A stretch of 64,000 nt of DNA from Cafeteria roenbergensis (Eukaryota > Sar > Bigyra > Bicosoecida > Cafeteriaceae). Position 1 is the stretch's first letter. The number at the start of each line of letters is the position of its first letter. The DNA lies in assembly GCA_008330645.1 (NCBI GenBank), contig VLTN01000072.1, positions 1-64,000 of the forward strand, in the 5' to 3' direction. Below are positions 38,327-47,769 of this stretch, one piece after another. Below the pieces are notes generated by a model. That model did no database searches. It saw only the letters and a program-made list of their open reading frames with translations, and was not told the origin of the DNA. The position numbers were made by a program, and so were the translations under genes.

Positions 38327-39644
38327 GCTTCTGCGGGAAACAAACGGTGGTGCGAGTGTAGCGCCGGTGGTGACGAGACGCTGCGAGCATCCGCCAGCGA
38401 CCGTGCCGGAGGCGTCACAGCAACCGCGCCCTGCCCAGACAAGAGAGCGCCCAAGGATCAGGAGCAGGGAGGAAGCTGACTTCAGCCCGGCCCCGCGCCC
38501 GGCGCCCGACACAGCGAGCCCTGAGCACAGCCAGGCTGCGCTGCGGGCCCCCGCCTGTCGCCGCGAGGGAAGCAGTGCGCACGCCAAGCCGAGCCAGAGC
38601 CAGCCCGCCAGCCGCCCCGACCCCCCGCCCCTCCACCCCCTCGGCAACGCGCGTACATAAACCAAGGGGCCGCACCGCGGCAAGCTCGCAGGGCGAAGCG
38701 CGCCCCGGCACGGCTGCAGTGCGCTCGCCTTCCAAAGGCGAGCAGTCGTTGCGCTCACAAGCTGCAGCTTGAGGACTTGTCCGGGACTGCGCCGGCGGTT
38801 CACGACGCGTGCGTCACTGAGACCGTGACGGGATCCTTCTCGCTTGGCCAGATGATGGGCGCGAGGGCCTGGCCGCGGCAAGGGCACTGCAGGGGGCGGA
38901 AGCCGTCCGGCAGCTTCGGTGCGGGACAGCGGACCGTGGCGCAAGTGTGCGCAGAGCTCTCCCGCCACTGGCAACCCTTGCAGCTGCGCGTGTCGCAGGT
39001 CCGCGCTGCTGCCGCCGGGCGGCGCGCATGGCCTCGCCCTCCGCGCAGCTCGCGCCCAAAGGCCTCCGTGCTCCGTGTGGCCGGGCTCAGAAACCGCCCC
39101 GGCCGGCCAGTGACCTGGCCGCAGCAGGGCGTCCGCAACGCCGACTTGTGCAGCGCCCACCGTCGCAATGCCGGCACGAGAGCAAACCCCGTTTGCGGCG
39201 CGCGGCGCCGCAACGCGAACGTGAATTTACGCCATGGAAGCACATGGCCACGTTGCTTGTACCGGACACACGGGGCGCGCGCGGGAATTTTCAGTGCTTT
39301 GAGGGCGGGCGAGGTTCGCATCTCAGAAATGGACGATCGCAAGCGCGCGAACAAAAGCCCCCCGACCCGCACGGCGAGGATGCGTGCAGAATTCGGTTTG
39401 GAGCTTCCGGCGATGGTGCGCTGCACAGGGAGCAGTCAAAGGAACAGCCGCCTCGGTCGACGCGGCGCTCGGTTCAATTGCGGCTCTGCCGATGGGGGTG
39501 TTGCGCGGGCACTTGCCCAAGGGAGCCTGGCGGAGCGTTTCTCCTGGCGCGAGGCGTGGCTGGACCCAGCCGGGGGGAAGGGGAAGGCGGTTCGCTCCCG
39601 TTGGCCCAGCCGCACTCTCTGCGAGGACGCCAGGCGCGGAGAGC
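38327..39644. other. Divergent intergenic region
   Basis: 1.3 kb between the EF-hand-like gene and RAD17, which point apart. Overlapping open frames on both strands have no family signal. A 7-bp hairpin at 38722-38742 is the only secondary structure noted. Confidence 0.5.
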
Positions 39645-42600
39645 ATGTCGTCGTCATCGGACGATGACGATGTGGGAGCGCGTCTTGCCCGGTTCCGCAA
39701 CTCGGTAGCAAGGCGCAGGCAGAGAGCGCCTGGCTACACCATTGTTATTTCAGATTCGGACAGCGAGGGCAGCACTGACGCAGGGGAGCCGGCCAAGCGG
39801 CGCCGCCCAGCAGCGGCGAATGACTGGGGCGCCTTGCTCGGGGCCTCTGCAGTCCGCCGCGCTCAGCAGCAGCGCGCGGGTGCCAGTGCCAGAAGGCCGC
39901 GCGGCCCTGCTCCAGAGACGGGGAGGGTGCCAGCGGCTCTTCCGCGCTCGCGTCCGACCGCGTGCCCTCCAGGCGTGGCAGTTGCCGCCTCGTTTGCTGA
40001 CCTGCTGCGCGAGCACGCCCGCCCTGGCAGCACTGCGCCGTCAGACAGCGCACCCGTGCCCGATGGCAAGGCAGATCGCCAACCGCGGGTGCCGGGGCCG
40101 CCCGGTCAAGAGCCAAGCGAGGCGACGCCGCGCCAATCAGCAGGCGCTGGCAGTGGCGGAGAAGCAGGCAGCGGCAGCGGGGGCGATGGAGGCGGCAGTG
40201 ACGGAGGCGGCAGCAAGGACTGCGCGCTGGCCGACGAGGACGACGACTTCCAAGCGGTCCCGGCGGCTCGGCTGCATGCCGGCGCCGGGGGCAGCCATTG
40301 TGCCTCCGGGCCAGCCACGAGCGCGCTGACCGCGGATGCAGGGCTCTGCGTGGGCACGGTGGGAGTGGTCAGTGCTGCGCTGGCCTTCAAAGGGAGCTCC
40401 GCGTCACGCCCCGCCGCGGCGCCGCGGAGCACGCGCGGAGCTGCAAGCCAGCCGGCCACTGCGACTGCAAGAGCCGCTGCGGCCGCATCCGCACCGTGGT
40501 GGCAGGAGTTTGGGCCGGCCTCGCTCGAGGACCTCGGGCTGGCTCTGCACAAGCGCAAGCTTGAGGAGCTGCGGCTTGCGGTGTCTGCGGCGCTGGACGC
40601 GATGCCCGCGCCGGGCACGGACGCCACAGTTCCTCTGCGGCTGGTGGTGGTGATCGGGCCGGCCGGGTGTGGGAAGAGCTCGGCTGTCAGGTTGCTGGCG
40701 GGGCAGCGGGGTGTCGCGCTGTCCGAGTGGGCGGACGACGGGTGGGTGGCAGCCTCAAGCAGGAAGCCGGGCTCAGGCTGGGGCAGAGCCGGGCATGCCA
40801 GCGTGGCTCGGGCAGACGAGGAGCGGGGCGGGTCGCCCGGCTGGGGTCGGGGCGGAGGCTGGGCCGGGGGCGCTGGCGGGGCTGCCACAGACTTTGCCGC
40901 ATTTCTGGCAGCTGCGGGCCGTGCGCCGGCGCTCCGGCTGACGACAGGACGCGCCGCGGCCGGAGGTCGCTCTGGGGCGCAGCTCCACGGCTCTGCATAC
41001 GGCAGGGACGGCGGGTCAGCTGGCCTGGGCAAGTCGCAACGCCGGCTGCTTCTCCTTGAAAGCCTGCCGCCGCAGCTCTCTGCCGAGGCGAGCGAGGCCA
41101 TTCGCTCCGCCTTCGCGCACTTCCTGGGCTGTGCCCGCCACCCCTGTGTGCTGGTGCTGTCGCACGGGGACTCCCCGTTTGACCCGCCCTCCAGAACCGC
41201 TGCCACCCGCTTGCTCGGGCGGCGGGTGGCTGAGGACCCCGGCACGGCCTTCGTGACGCTGCCTGCTGTTCCCGACGGCCGCATGCGCGCCTGTCTGCGG
41301 CGGGTGGCCAACCTGGCTCGCGCCTCCGCACGGGGCGGCCGCGCGAGCTTTGCGGCGGCCGGCGAGGCGGTGGCCGACGCGGTGGAGAACGCGGTTCGCA
41401 GCGCGCACGGAGACCTGCGTCACGCAGTAGCCGCGCTGGAGCTTGCGCTAGGAAGGGCGAGGGTGCAGCGCCGCTTGCCGCAGGCGGCCAGCGGCCGAGC
41501 GTGGAGCCCGCCGCGCGGGGCCGGCGACGCGAGCGGGGCCGCGTCGGTCAGGTTGCGAGGCGGGCGCGGCAGGGGAAAGCAGGCCGTGCTGGGCGGGGAC
41601 CCGCTGTCGCGAGACGAGGCCGTGGACTCCATCCGGGCAGTTGGCAGGCTGCTCTACGCGACGCGCGAAGGGACCGCCGGCCGGCGCGGGGGCCGGCTTC
41701 CGCTGCGCCACGACCTGGTGCGCGTGGCTGCCGAGTGCGCCATGGACGGGCCGATGCTCCTCGCCTTTGTGGCCGACGGGTATGTCAAGCGCCTCCCGCA
41801 GGAAGCGCATCGCTGCCTCGAACCCGGTGCCTCGAGAAGCGAGGAGCAGTGGTGGGCGAGCCTTGGGCCGAGACGCGGTGGCGGGGCGGCTCGCTCGGGT
41901 GCCGCGCGCTCCGGGTCGCCGTTCGTGGCTGGCGCGCTGGCAGACGCCTTGTCGCAGGCCGACGTGTTGCTGACCGCGGAGGCTGCGTCGCAAGGGCAGG
42001 GGGGCGGCGGGTGGCGTCGCGGAGCAGGCTCGCGCACGGACTCGGACGGTGCGACCGCGGGTCTGGCCGTGATGGCGCTCTCGGTAGCGGCGCTCAACCC
42101 TGACGCGGTCACTCCGCGGGGAGCCATCGCGCCAACGCGGCGCCCGCGCAGTCTGGACGCGGCACGGGAGGCGAAGGACGCGGCCGGCTGGGCGGGGGGG
42201 CGGCAGCTCACCCTGGGATTCGACCTGGACTCCCCGCTGCCACTGTTGGGGGAGCCGGCTGGCGTGCCCACAGGAAGCAGCGACAGAGGCAGCGGGGGCT
42301 CTGCCCGCCCCCGGTGGGGCACGGCGGCGCCGACTGCTGGCCGGGTGGAGCACAGCGCCCGGGAACAACTGATGGCCAAGGGACGCGGCGCGGAGCTGGT
42401 TGCGATGGCGCGAGCTGCCAGCATGGAGCTTCCCAACTGCATGCCATGGGCTTGCGACCGCCGGTCGCTTGTGCTGGACCGCGTGCCAGCCGCCGCGCGC
42501 ATCCTCTCGTCGCTGGCGGCGCGCCCGTCCGCCCGCCCTGGGCAGTCGCTCGCAAGGCCGCCTCGGGCCAAGGCTCAGCAAACGCAGCATCTCCCTCCCG

Positions 42601-43448
42601 TGGCCAGGGCGGCGTCCACCGACTCGGGGCGGGCCACCCCTTCCAGCGTGATCATGGCGGAGGCGGAGGAGACGAACGACGAGGACGACAGCGCCGCCTG
42701 GCTGGCACTGGCCCAGGCAGAAGAGGCGGAGGCGTGTGGCGGCGCTGCCGCAGAGCCACCAACTCACGCCGTGTCGCCCGCGCACGATGCGGCGCTCACG
42801 TCCGGACTGTCTGCCAGCGCCGACGACGAAGAGTGGCTCGCATTCGCCGCAGACCTCGAAGCGCGAACGAGCCCCGTGGCTCCCCGGCCCCGCCGGTCCC
42901 CGTGTGGAAAACCGCTTTTCAAGGCGGGCGCGTCGACGTCGGTCCGTCACTCTCTCCAGTTCCTGTCGCTGCGCGCTGCGGCGATTTGCTTGGCCGTGGG
43001 GGCTGGGTACAGGGGCTCCGGCGGCTTTGCCGGCAGCGCGGCACCGTTCAAGGAGGTCCAGGGGGCGGCCGCATTTCCTCTTGCGGTCCATCACGCTGTA
43101 GTGCCGTTTGAGACCCGCGTCGCAATGGCACGCGCTGCCATCCTCTCCAGCAGGCTGCTGGCCCGGCCAGCGCCGACCCAGCCCCCATCTGCGCTTGCCC
43201 CCAGCTCTGACGCGCCGCTCATGGAGGAGGCGGTGCTGGCAGCGGCAAGGAGTGGCCGCGTACGCCCACAGCGTCATGCCGATCCGGCGCCGCCGACTCC
43301 TGCTGCGCCTCAGCCCAAGGATGCCAGCGGGCTATTTAGTGGAATGGGGTTCTTGGCGGGCGGCGGGCTCCATCCCGCGCCGCCTGCGGCTCGACACGAA
43401 AGTTTCGCCGACGGCAGCGACGCCTCGGACGACATCGAAGAAGGCTGA
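39645..43448 (+). CDS. RAD17: Checkpoint clamp loader RAD17/Rad24 homologue
   Basis: 1267 aa, one exon. RAD17 joins RFC2-5 to load the 9-1-1 clamp at damaged DNA. The start is MSSSSDDDD, followed by an acidic, SDSDSEG-containing low-complexity N terminus. The hallmark WWQEFGPASLEDLGLALHKR (Rad17 W-x-x-x-F-x-P at a family-specific site) leads into Walker A GPAGCGKSS at about residue 338. The Walker B position reads LLLLESLPPQL at about residue 468, where most homologues have E-D-L-P. Sensor and lid regions follow (GRMRACLRRVANLARA, GDLRHAVAALELAL). It is about twice the usual length (animal ~670 aa), through Gly/Ser inserts and a long C-terminal region containing two EEWLAFA/AAWLALAQ-like acidic-Trp repeats. 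Confidence 0.87.
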   Translation: MSSSSDDDDVGARLARFRNSVARRRQRAPGYTIVISDSDSEGSTDAGEPAKRRRPAAANDWGALLGASAVRRAQQQRAGASARRPRGPAPETGRVPAALPRSRPTACPPGVAVAASFADLLREHARPGSTAPSDSAPVPDGKADRQPRVPGPPGQEPSEATPRQSAGAGSGGEAGSGSGGDGGGSDGGGSKDCALADEDDDFQAVPAARLHAGAGGSHCASGPATSALTADAGLCVGTVGVVSAALAFKGSSASRPAAAPRSTRGAASQPATATARAAAAASAPWWQEFGPASLEDLGLALHKRKLEELRLAVSAALDAMPAPGTDATVPLRLVVVIGPAGCGKSSAVRLLAGQRGVALSEWADDGWVAASSRKPGSGWGRAGHASVARADEERGGSPGWGRGGGWAGGAGGAATDFAAFLAAAGRAPALRLTTGRAAAGGRSGAQLHGSAYGRDGGSAGLGKSQRRLLLLESLPPQLSAEASEAIRSAFAHFLGCARHPCVLVLSHGDSPFDPPSRTAATRLLGRRVAEDPGTAFVTLPAVPDGRMRACLRRVANLARASARGGRASFAAAGEAVADAVENAVRSAHGDLRHAVAALELALGRARVQRRLPQAASGRAWSPPRGAGDASGAASVRLRGGRGRGKQAVLGGDPLSRDEAVDSIRAVGRLLYATREGTAGRRGGRLPLRHDLVRVAAECAMDGPMLLAFVADGYVKRLPQEAHRCLEPGASRSEEQWWASLGPRRGGGAARSGAARSGSPFVAGALADALSQADVLLTAEAASQGQGGGGWRRGAGSRTDSDGATAGLAVMALSVAALNPDAVTPRGAIAPTRRPRSLDAAREAKDAAGWAGGRQLTLGFDLDSPLPLLGEPAGVPTGSSDRGSGGSARPRWGTAAPTAGRVEHSAREQLMAKGRGAELVAMARAASMELPNCMPWACDRRSLVLDRVPAAARILSSLAARPSARPGQSLARPPRAKAQQTQHLPPVARAASTDSGRATPSSVIMAEAEETNDEDDSAAWLALAQAEEAEACGGAAAEPPTHAVSPAHDAALTSGLSASADDEEWLAFAADLEARTSPVAPRPRRSPCGKPLFKAGASTSVRHSLQFLSLRAAAICLAVGAGYRGSGGFAGSAAPFKEVQGAAAFPLAVHHAVVPFETRVAMARAAILSSRLLARPAPTQPPSALAPSSDAPLMEEAVLAAARSGRVRPQRHADPAPPTPAAPQPKDASGLFSGMGFLAGGGLHPAPPAARHESFADGSDASDDIEEG

Positions 43449-43792
43449 CTCCGGTGCCGCCTGTTCTGGCCCCAGACGTCCTTGGCCGAGCGCGCGCTCC
43501 TCGTGGCTGCTTGCTGTGTGTGAGCGATCCTGGTGCGCGTGCGCGTACGCGTGTCGGGCAGCGGCGCGTGGGAAGACGGCGCGTGTTGGAGCCGGGCGCG
43601 GGCGTTGCCATGTGTGGGCGGGACACGAAGCGCGCCCGACGTCCGCACGGCAAGCGAGGAAGCGAGCGTGCCGAAACGCGTGCGATGACGAGAGCTTATG
43701 AGAGAGAGAGAGAGAGAGAGAGGGAGAGTTTGGGGGGGGGCTGGCGAAGCGATCGAAGGGAACAGGACAGTGTCAAGCCTGCGCCGAAGCGC
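43449..43792. other. Convergent 3' region with simple repeats
   Basis: 344 bp between the 3' ends of RAD17 and the bL12 gene. Apart from a GA microsatellite and a G9 run nothing is seen. Confidence 0.6.
43700..43722 (+). repeat. GA dinucleotide microsatellite
   Basis: About eleven GA units, followed at 43732-43740 by nine G. It is intergenic. Confidence 0.95.
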
Positions 43793-44482
43793 TCACTCGA
43801 TCTCGATCTCGGCACCGATCTCCTTGAGCTTGGCCATGAGCTCCTCGGCCTCCTCCTTCTTGATGTCCTTCTTGATGGCGGCAGGGGCCGACTCAACGAG
43901 CTCCTTGGCCTCCTTGAGGCCGAGGCCGGTGATGGCGCGCACCTCCTTGATCACCTTGATCTTGGCCTTGGCGTCGTAACCCTTGAGCATGACGTCAAAG
44001 GCGGTCTTCTCCACCACGGGGGCAGCCTCTTCGGCATCGCCACCGCCGCCGCCGCCACCGCCGCCGCCGCCCATCATCATGCCGCCGCCGCCGCCGCCGC
44101 CGCCCATGGACATGAGCATGTCGGCGTCAACGCCGAGCTTCTCCTTGAGGCTCTCCGTGAGCATCACGACCTGAAGCAGGCTCAGGCTGGCGATGCGGTC
44201 GGCGAGGGCGTCGATTTCGGGGTCGGACGGCTTGGTGGCCATGGGGTCGCCAAGGGAGAACTGAGCGTCGGCCTCCTCGGCGGCCTCCTTGAGCGGCTTG
44301 GGCTGCGCGCCGAGCTCGTCCTCGGCAGAGCGCACGGGGGCGGACACGTGGGCCCAGCGGCCCTGCTGCATGCGGGCAAAGGCGCCCGCGCGGGGGCGCA
44401 CGGCGAAGGCCGCGGCGCGAGCGCCGACCATGGCCTCGGCGCAAGGCACCGAGGACGCGAGCCGCGCGGAGCTGCGCGGCAT
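43793..44482 (-). CDS. MRPL12: Mitochondrial ribosomal protein bL12
   Basis: 229 aa from [10 protein letters not shown]. bL12 forms the large-subunit stalk that recruits translation factors. The N-terminal ~50 residues are Arg/Ala-rich without acids ([19 protein letters not shown]), a mitochondrial presequence type. The dimerisation region reads [20 protein letters not shown], and the C-terminal domain [20 protein letters not shown], then [20 protein letters not shown], closer to mitochondrial than to plastid L12. The flexible hinge, normally Ala/Gly/Val-rich and about 15-20 residues, is here 22 residues with two Gly tracts separated by MMM. An in-frame stretch upstream of this ATG exists; this start was chosen for its presequence. 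Confidence 0.88.
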   Translation of the reverse strand: MPRSSARLASSVPCAEAMVGARAAAFAVRPRAGAFARMQQGRWAHVSAPVRSAEDELGAQPKPLKEAAEEADAQFSLGDPMATKPSDPEIDALADRIASLSLLQVVMLTESLKEKLGVDADMLMSMGGGGGGGGMMMGGGGGGGGGGGDAEEAAPVVEKTAFDVMLKGYDAKAKIKVIKEVRAITGLGLKEAKELVESAPAAIKKDIKKEEAEELMAKLKEIGAEIEIE

Positions 44483-45480
44483 CCAAGACAGGGGCAGGAC
44501 ACGCAAGCAGGGCGAAGCTATTAGCACAGCTGGGCCGCACGCACCGGGCGGGAGGCCGGGGACGGCGAGCAGCTCGGGGCGGGCGGACGCGGCAGCGCGC
44601 AAGGATTGAGGGCGGCGGCAGCCGTCCAGCCTTGCCGCTGCTTCGCGGGCCGCAGTCCCGGACACCGAGCCAGCGGCCGCCCGATCGGTCGGCGACAGCA
44701 GGGAAAGGCGCGACGCCTTCCCCCCCAGGCGGCGGGCGCCTTGCGGGGCGGGCGCGGACCGGGAGGAGGGGTGAGCAAGCGGGAGCCTGACTGCCGGCCG
44801 CCAGGCTCGACGAGCAGCGGCGCCGGCCAGCAGAAGACGCCCGCAGGCCCCGCCAGAGCCGGACTCCCGCGCCCTTCAGCGCCCATGGCTGCGCAACAAG
44901 TGGCGCTCCCCACCGCAGCCCGGCGGGCCGCCGCAGGGGCAGGCCGCCTCGCGGGCCGGGGCGGGCGCGGCGACGGCGCGCTCTTCGCCCTTGAGCCCTG
45001 CCGACGCCGATCGCCGTGGCATGCCTGGGGCGCGGCGCCGCTCCGGCGCCCCGCGCGCCCCAGGGCGCGGAAGCTCCCGTGTTCGTCGCGGTGGCGGCAG
45101 CCGCGCGCGCAGGGGCAGCGCACGGGGGCGGGCCCGGGCGGCGCGCGATGCCAGCAGACGCTTGCTGGGCCTGGCCGCTGCTCGCCGCGCGCAGCTCACC
45201 GGGAGACGCGGGAGGCGATGGCGGCGACGGCCATGTCTCAGAAGGAGCGACGGAGCTGTGAGGCCCGGGCTGGCGCCGCAGGCAGACCCGAGTTGTGGCG
45301 CAGGGGCGCGCGGGCGACGGCGCTCGCGAGCCAGCCCCTCGCGAGCGGGTCGGCAGAGGCGGGGCGCGTTTCTCAACTCAGTGCCCTGCCGGGGCAGATT
45401 TGGAGGCCGCGGCATCGCCGCGCGCGCACCCCCGCGACCGAGCAAGGGGGCTCGCTGGCGCAGCGGCGGGTCGGCGCGCC
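44483..45480. other. Divergent intergenic region
   Basis: 1 kb between the bL12 and AP-1 mu starts, very GC-rich. Open frames on both strands show no family signal. It probably holds both promoters and possible 5'UTR introns. Confidence 0.5.
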
Positions 45481-46579
45481 ATGTGGTCGGCAATTTTCTT
45501 GCTGGACATGAAGGGGAAGATCCTCATCTCCCGCAACTACCGCGGGGACGTCTCGCGGCTGGCTGCCTTGCGGTGAGGGAGCGGGCAGAGTCCCGTGCGC
45601 TCCCGGCGCCAGCGCTGGCCGCTCCCCGGAGCGCCGATGCGCGCCCGCGCGCCCCAGCCATGCCTCCGGTCGTGCTGCGGAGCAGGCGGCCCACGCGGAG
45701 CCGCTTCCGAGTCTGCTGGCGCCAGCGCTGGCACGCTGGCATTTCCGAGCAGATTGCCGCGCCCCCTGCTCGCCCCGCGGCGGGCGGCGAGAGAGCCCGG
45801 ACGGGGGCTCGTCAGCAACGCCGCTGGGTGTAGCCCGCCGAGTCTCCGTGCTGCCTCGAGCCGCAGGTTCTCCCGAATGGTCCAGGAAAGCGACGCCGCC
45901 GACTTGAAGCCCGTGTTCACGATTGAGGGCATCACCTACGCGTTCATTGCGCACCGCAACGTGTACATGCTGGCAGTGACGCGCCACAACTGCAACGTGA
46001 CCATGGCCTTGTACTTTTTGCACTGCCTGCGAAACGTGCTGTGCACCTACCTCGGCGAGCTGGAGGAGGAGTCCATCCGGGACAATTTCGTGATCATCTA
46101 CGAGCTGCTGGACGAGACCATGGACTTCGGCTACCCGCAAATTACAGACGCGGCCGTGAGTTCGAGGCTTGCACCGCTGCCCTGCGCATGCCGGCGCGGT
46201 AGCACCCGCATGTGTCCGCGGCGGGATTCTCGTTGCCTTGGCCAAGCCCCGCTGGCCTGCGCGTCTCTCCCGCTTGCCGCCACGCCCGCCCTTGTGCAGA
46301 TTTTGATGAAGTACATCCGAACGGACGCGCACAAGCTGGCCAGCAAGCGTGGCGGAGGCGCGGCGGCGGCCATTGCCCCTCCCGACGCCGTGACCAATGC
46401 GGTCAGCTGGCGTGACGAGGGCATCGTGCACAAGCGGAACGAGGTATTCCTCGACGTCGTGGAGAAGGGTGAGCAGCGGTGCGCGGCCGCGCAGGCCCCT
46501 GCTGTTCCGGCCGCACGAAGGCGGCCCTGCAGCCCCATTCCCTCCGCCGCAGCTCGCCGAAAGCCAACTCTCCCATCTG

Positions 46580-46619
<40 letters not shown>

Positions 46620-47383
46620 TCCTCCCTGCAGTGCACATGCTCATCTCCGGATCGGGCGCCGTGCTCTCCTCCGCCATCGAGGGCGCAGTGGAGATGCGCA
46701 CCTTCCTGACCGGCATGCCGGACCTCAAGCTGGGCCTGAACGACCGCGCGATGCTCGAGGCGGCAGGCAAGGCCTCCCGCGGCAAGAGCGTGGAGCTGGA
46801 GGACGTCAAGTTCCACCAGTGCGTCCGCCTCACGGACTACGAGCGGGACAAGACCATCTCCTTCGTGCCCCCCGACGGCGCCTTCACGCTCATGCGCTAC
46901 CGCGTGAGCACGCCCCTGCGCCCCGTCATCGAGACCCGGGCCACCGTGACCAAGCACTCGCGCTCCCGCCTCGAGTACTCGGTCACAGCCAAGGCGCGAT
47001 TCAAGACGCGCTCCACGGCGACCAACGTGGAGATCATCATTCCCGTGCCCGCCGACGTGGACTCGCCCGTGTTCCAGGCCGTGGCCGGGCACAAGGTCAC
47101 GTATGTCCCGGAGATCAACTGCTTCAAGTGGGTGATCAAGGCCATGCCGGGCGGCGCCACTGTGCGGATGCGAGCCCAGTTCGGCCTGCCCTCGGTGGAG
47201 GCCGACGAGGACGACGAGGAGGGCTGGCGCAAGCCCATCAGCGTGAGGTTCGAGATCCCCTACTTCACCGTGTCGGGCCTGGGCGTGCGGTACCTGCGCG
47301 TGCTGGAGAAGAGCGGCTACTCCGCGCAGCCATGGGTTCGCTACATCACCCGCAACGGCGACTATCAGATCCGCATGACCTAG
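45481..47383 (+). CDS. AP1M1: AP-1 complex medium (mu) subunit
   Basis: Exons 45481-45572, 45867-46155, 46300-46468 and 46632-47383, 433 aa, all in phase. The mu subunit binds YxxPhi sorting signals in clathrin/AP-1 coats at the TGN and endosomes. The N-terminal longin fold reads MWSAIFLLDMKGKILISRNY, then LEEESIRDNFVIIYELLDET and MDFGYPQITD. The mu homology domain follows (VTNAVSWRDEGIVHKRNEVF, LNDRAMLEAAGKASRGKSVE, ELEDVKFHQCVRL), ending PWVRYITRNGDYQIRMT, the AP-1 mu ending. The first part of the longin domain (exon 1 to exon 2) is slightly short against animals. AP-1 rather than AP-2 is favoured by the KSVELEDVKFHQCVRL block. Confidence 0.95.
46581..46619 (+). repeat. CCTG tetranucleotide microsatellite in intron 3 of AP1M1
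   Basis: About ten CCTG units immediately before the acceptor at 46631. The repeat replaces the polypyrimidine tract. Confidence 0.95.
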
Positions 47384-47769
47384 GACGTTTGCTGCCTGTG
47401 TCGCCACCGGCTCCCAAAGCCGCGCCCCTCGCCAGTCACTGGTGCCGCGCCGGACGGGGAGTGCATCTGCAGTGCGTGAACGGGGCGACTGTGCCCGCCC
47501 CGCCCATCCCCCATAGTCGACCCAGCCTTGCCCCGCGCGCGCAAGGCAGCCGACCGGCAGTGCATACACGCGCGTGCCGTTCCCCGGCCACTCGTGCCGA
47601 GGCGCGCTGCGAGGGCTTGGATCCGGACGCGGCCCCGGTCCGGCGCGAGCGCCCATGGACCCACCTCCAGTTGCAGATGTCAACCGTTCACTCCCACTCA
47701 GAGACATTCAAACGCATTTTGGGGGGACGCGATTCAGCCCCCTCTCGCGCCCTCTTGACGCGTCACTTC
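47384..47769. other. Convergent 3' region
   Basis: 386 bp between the ends of AP1M1 and the syntaxin gene. I see nothing in it beyond presumed UTRs. Confidence 0.5.

Noticed and set aside
38722-38742. Hairpin GCTCGCC-TTCCAAA-GGCGAGC resembling a tRNA-Gly anticodon arm
   Set aside because: The stem is 7 bp rather than 5, and there is no D arm, acceptor stem or GGTTCRA T-arm motif at the right distances.
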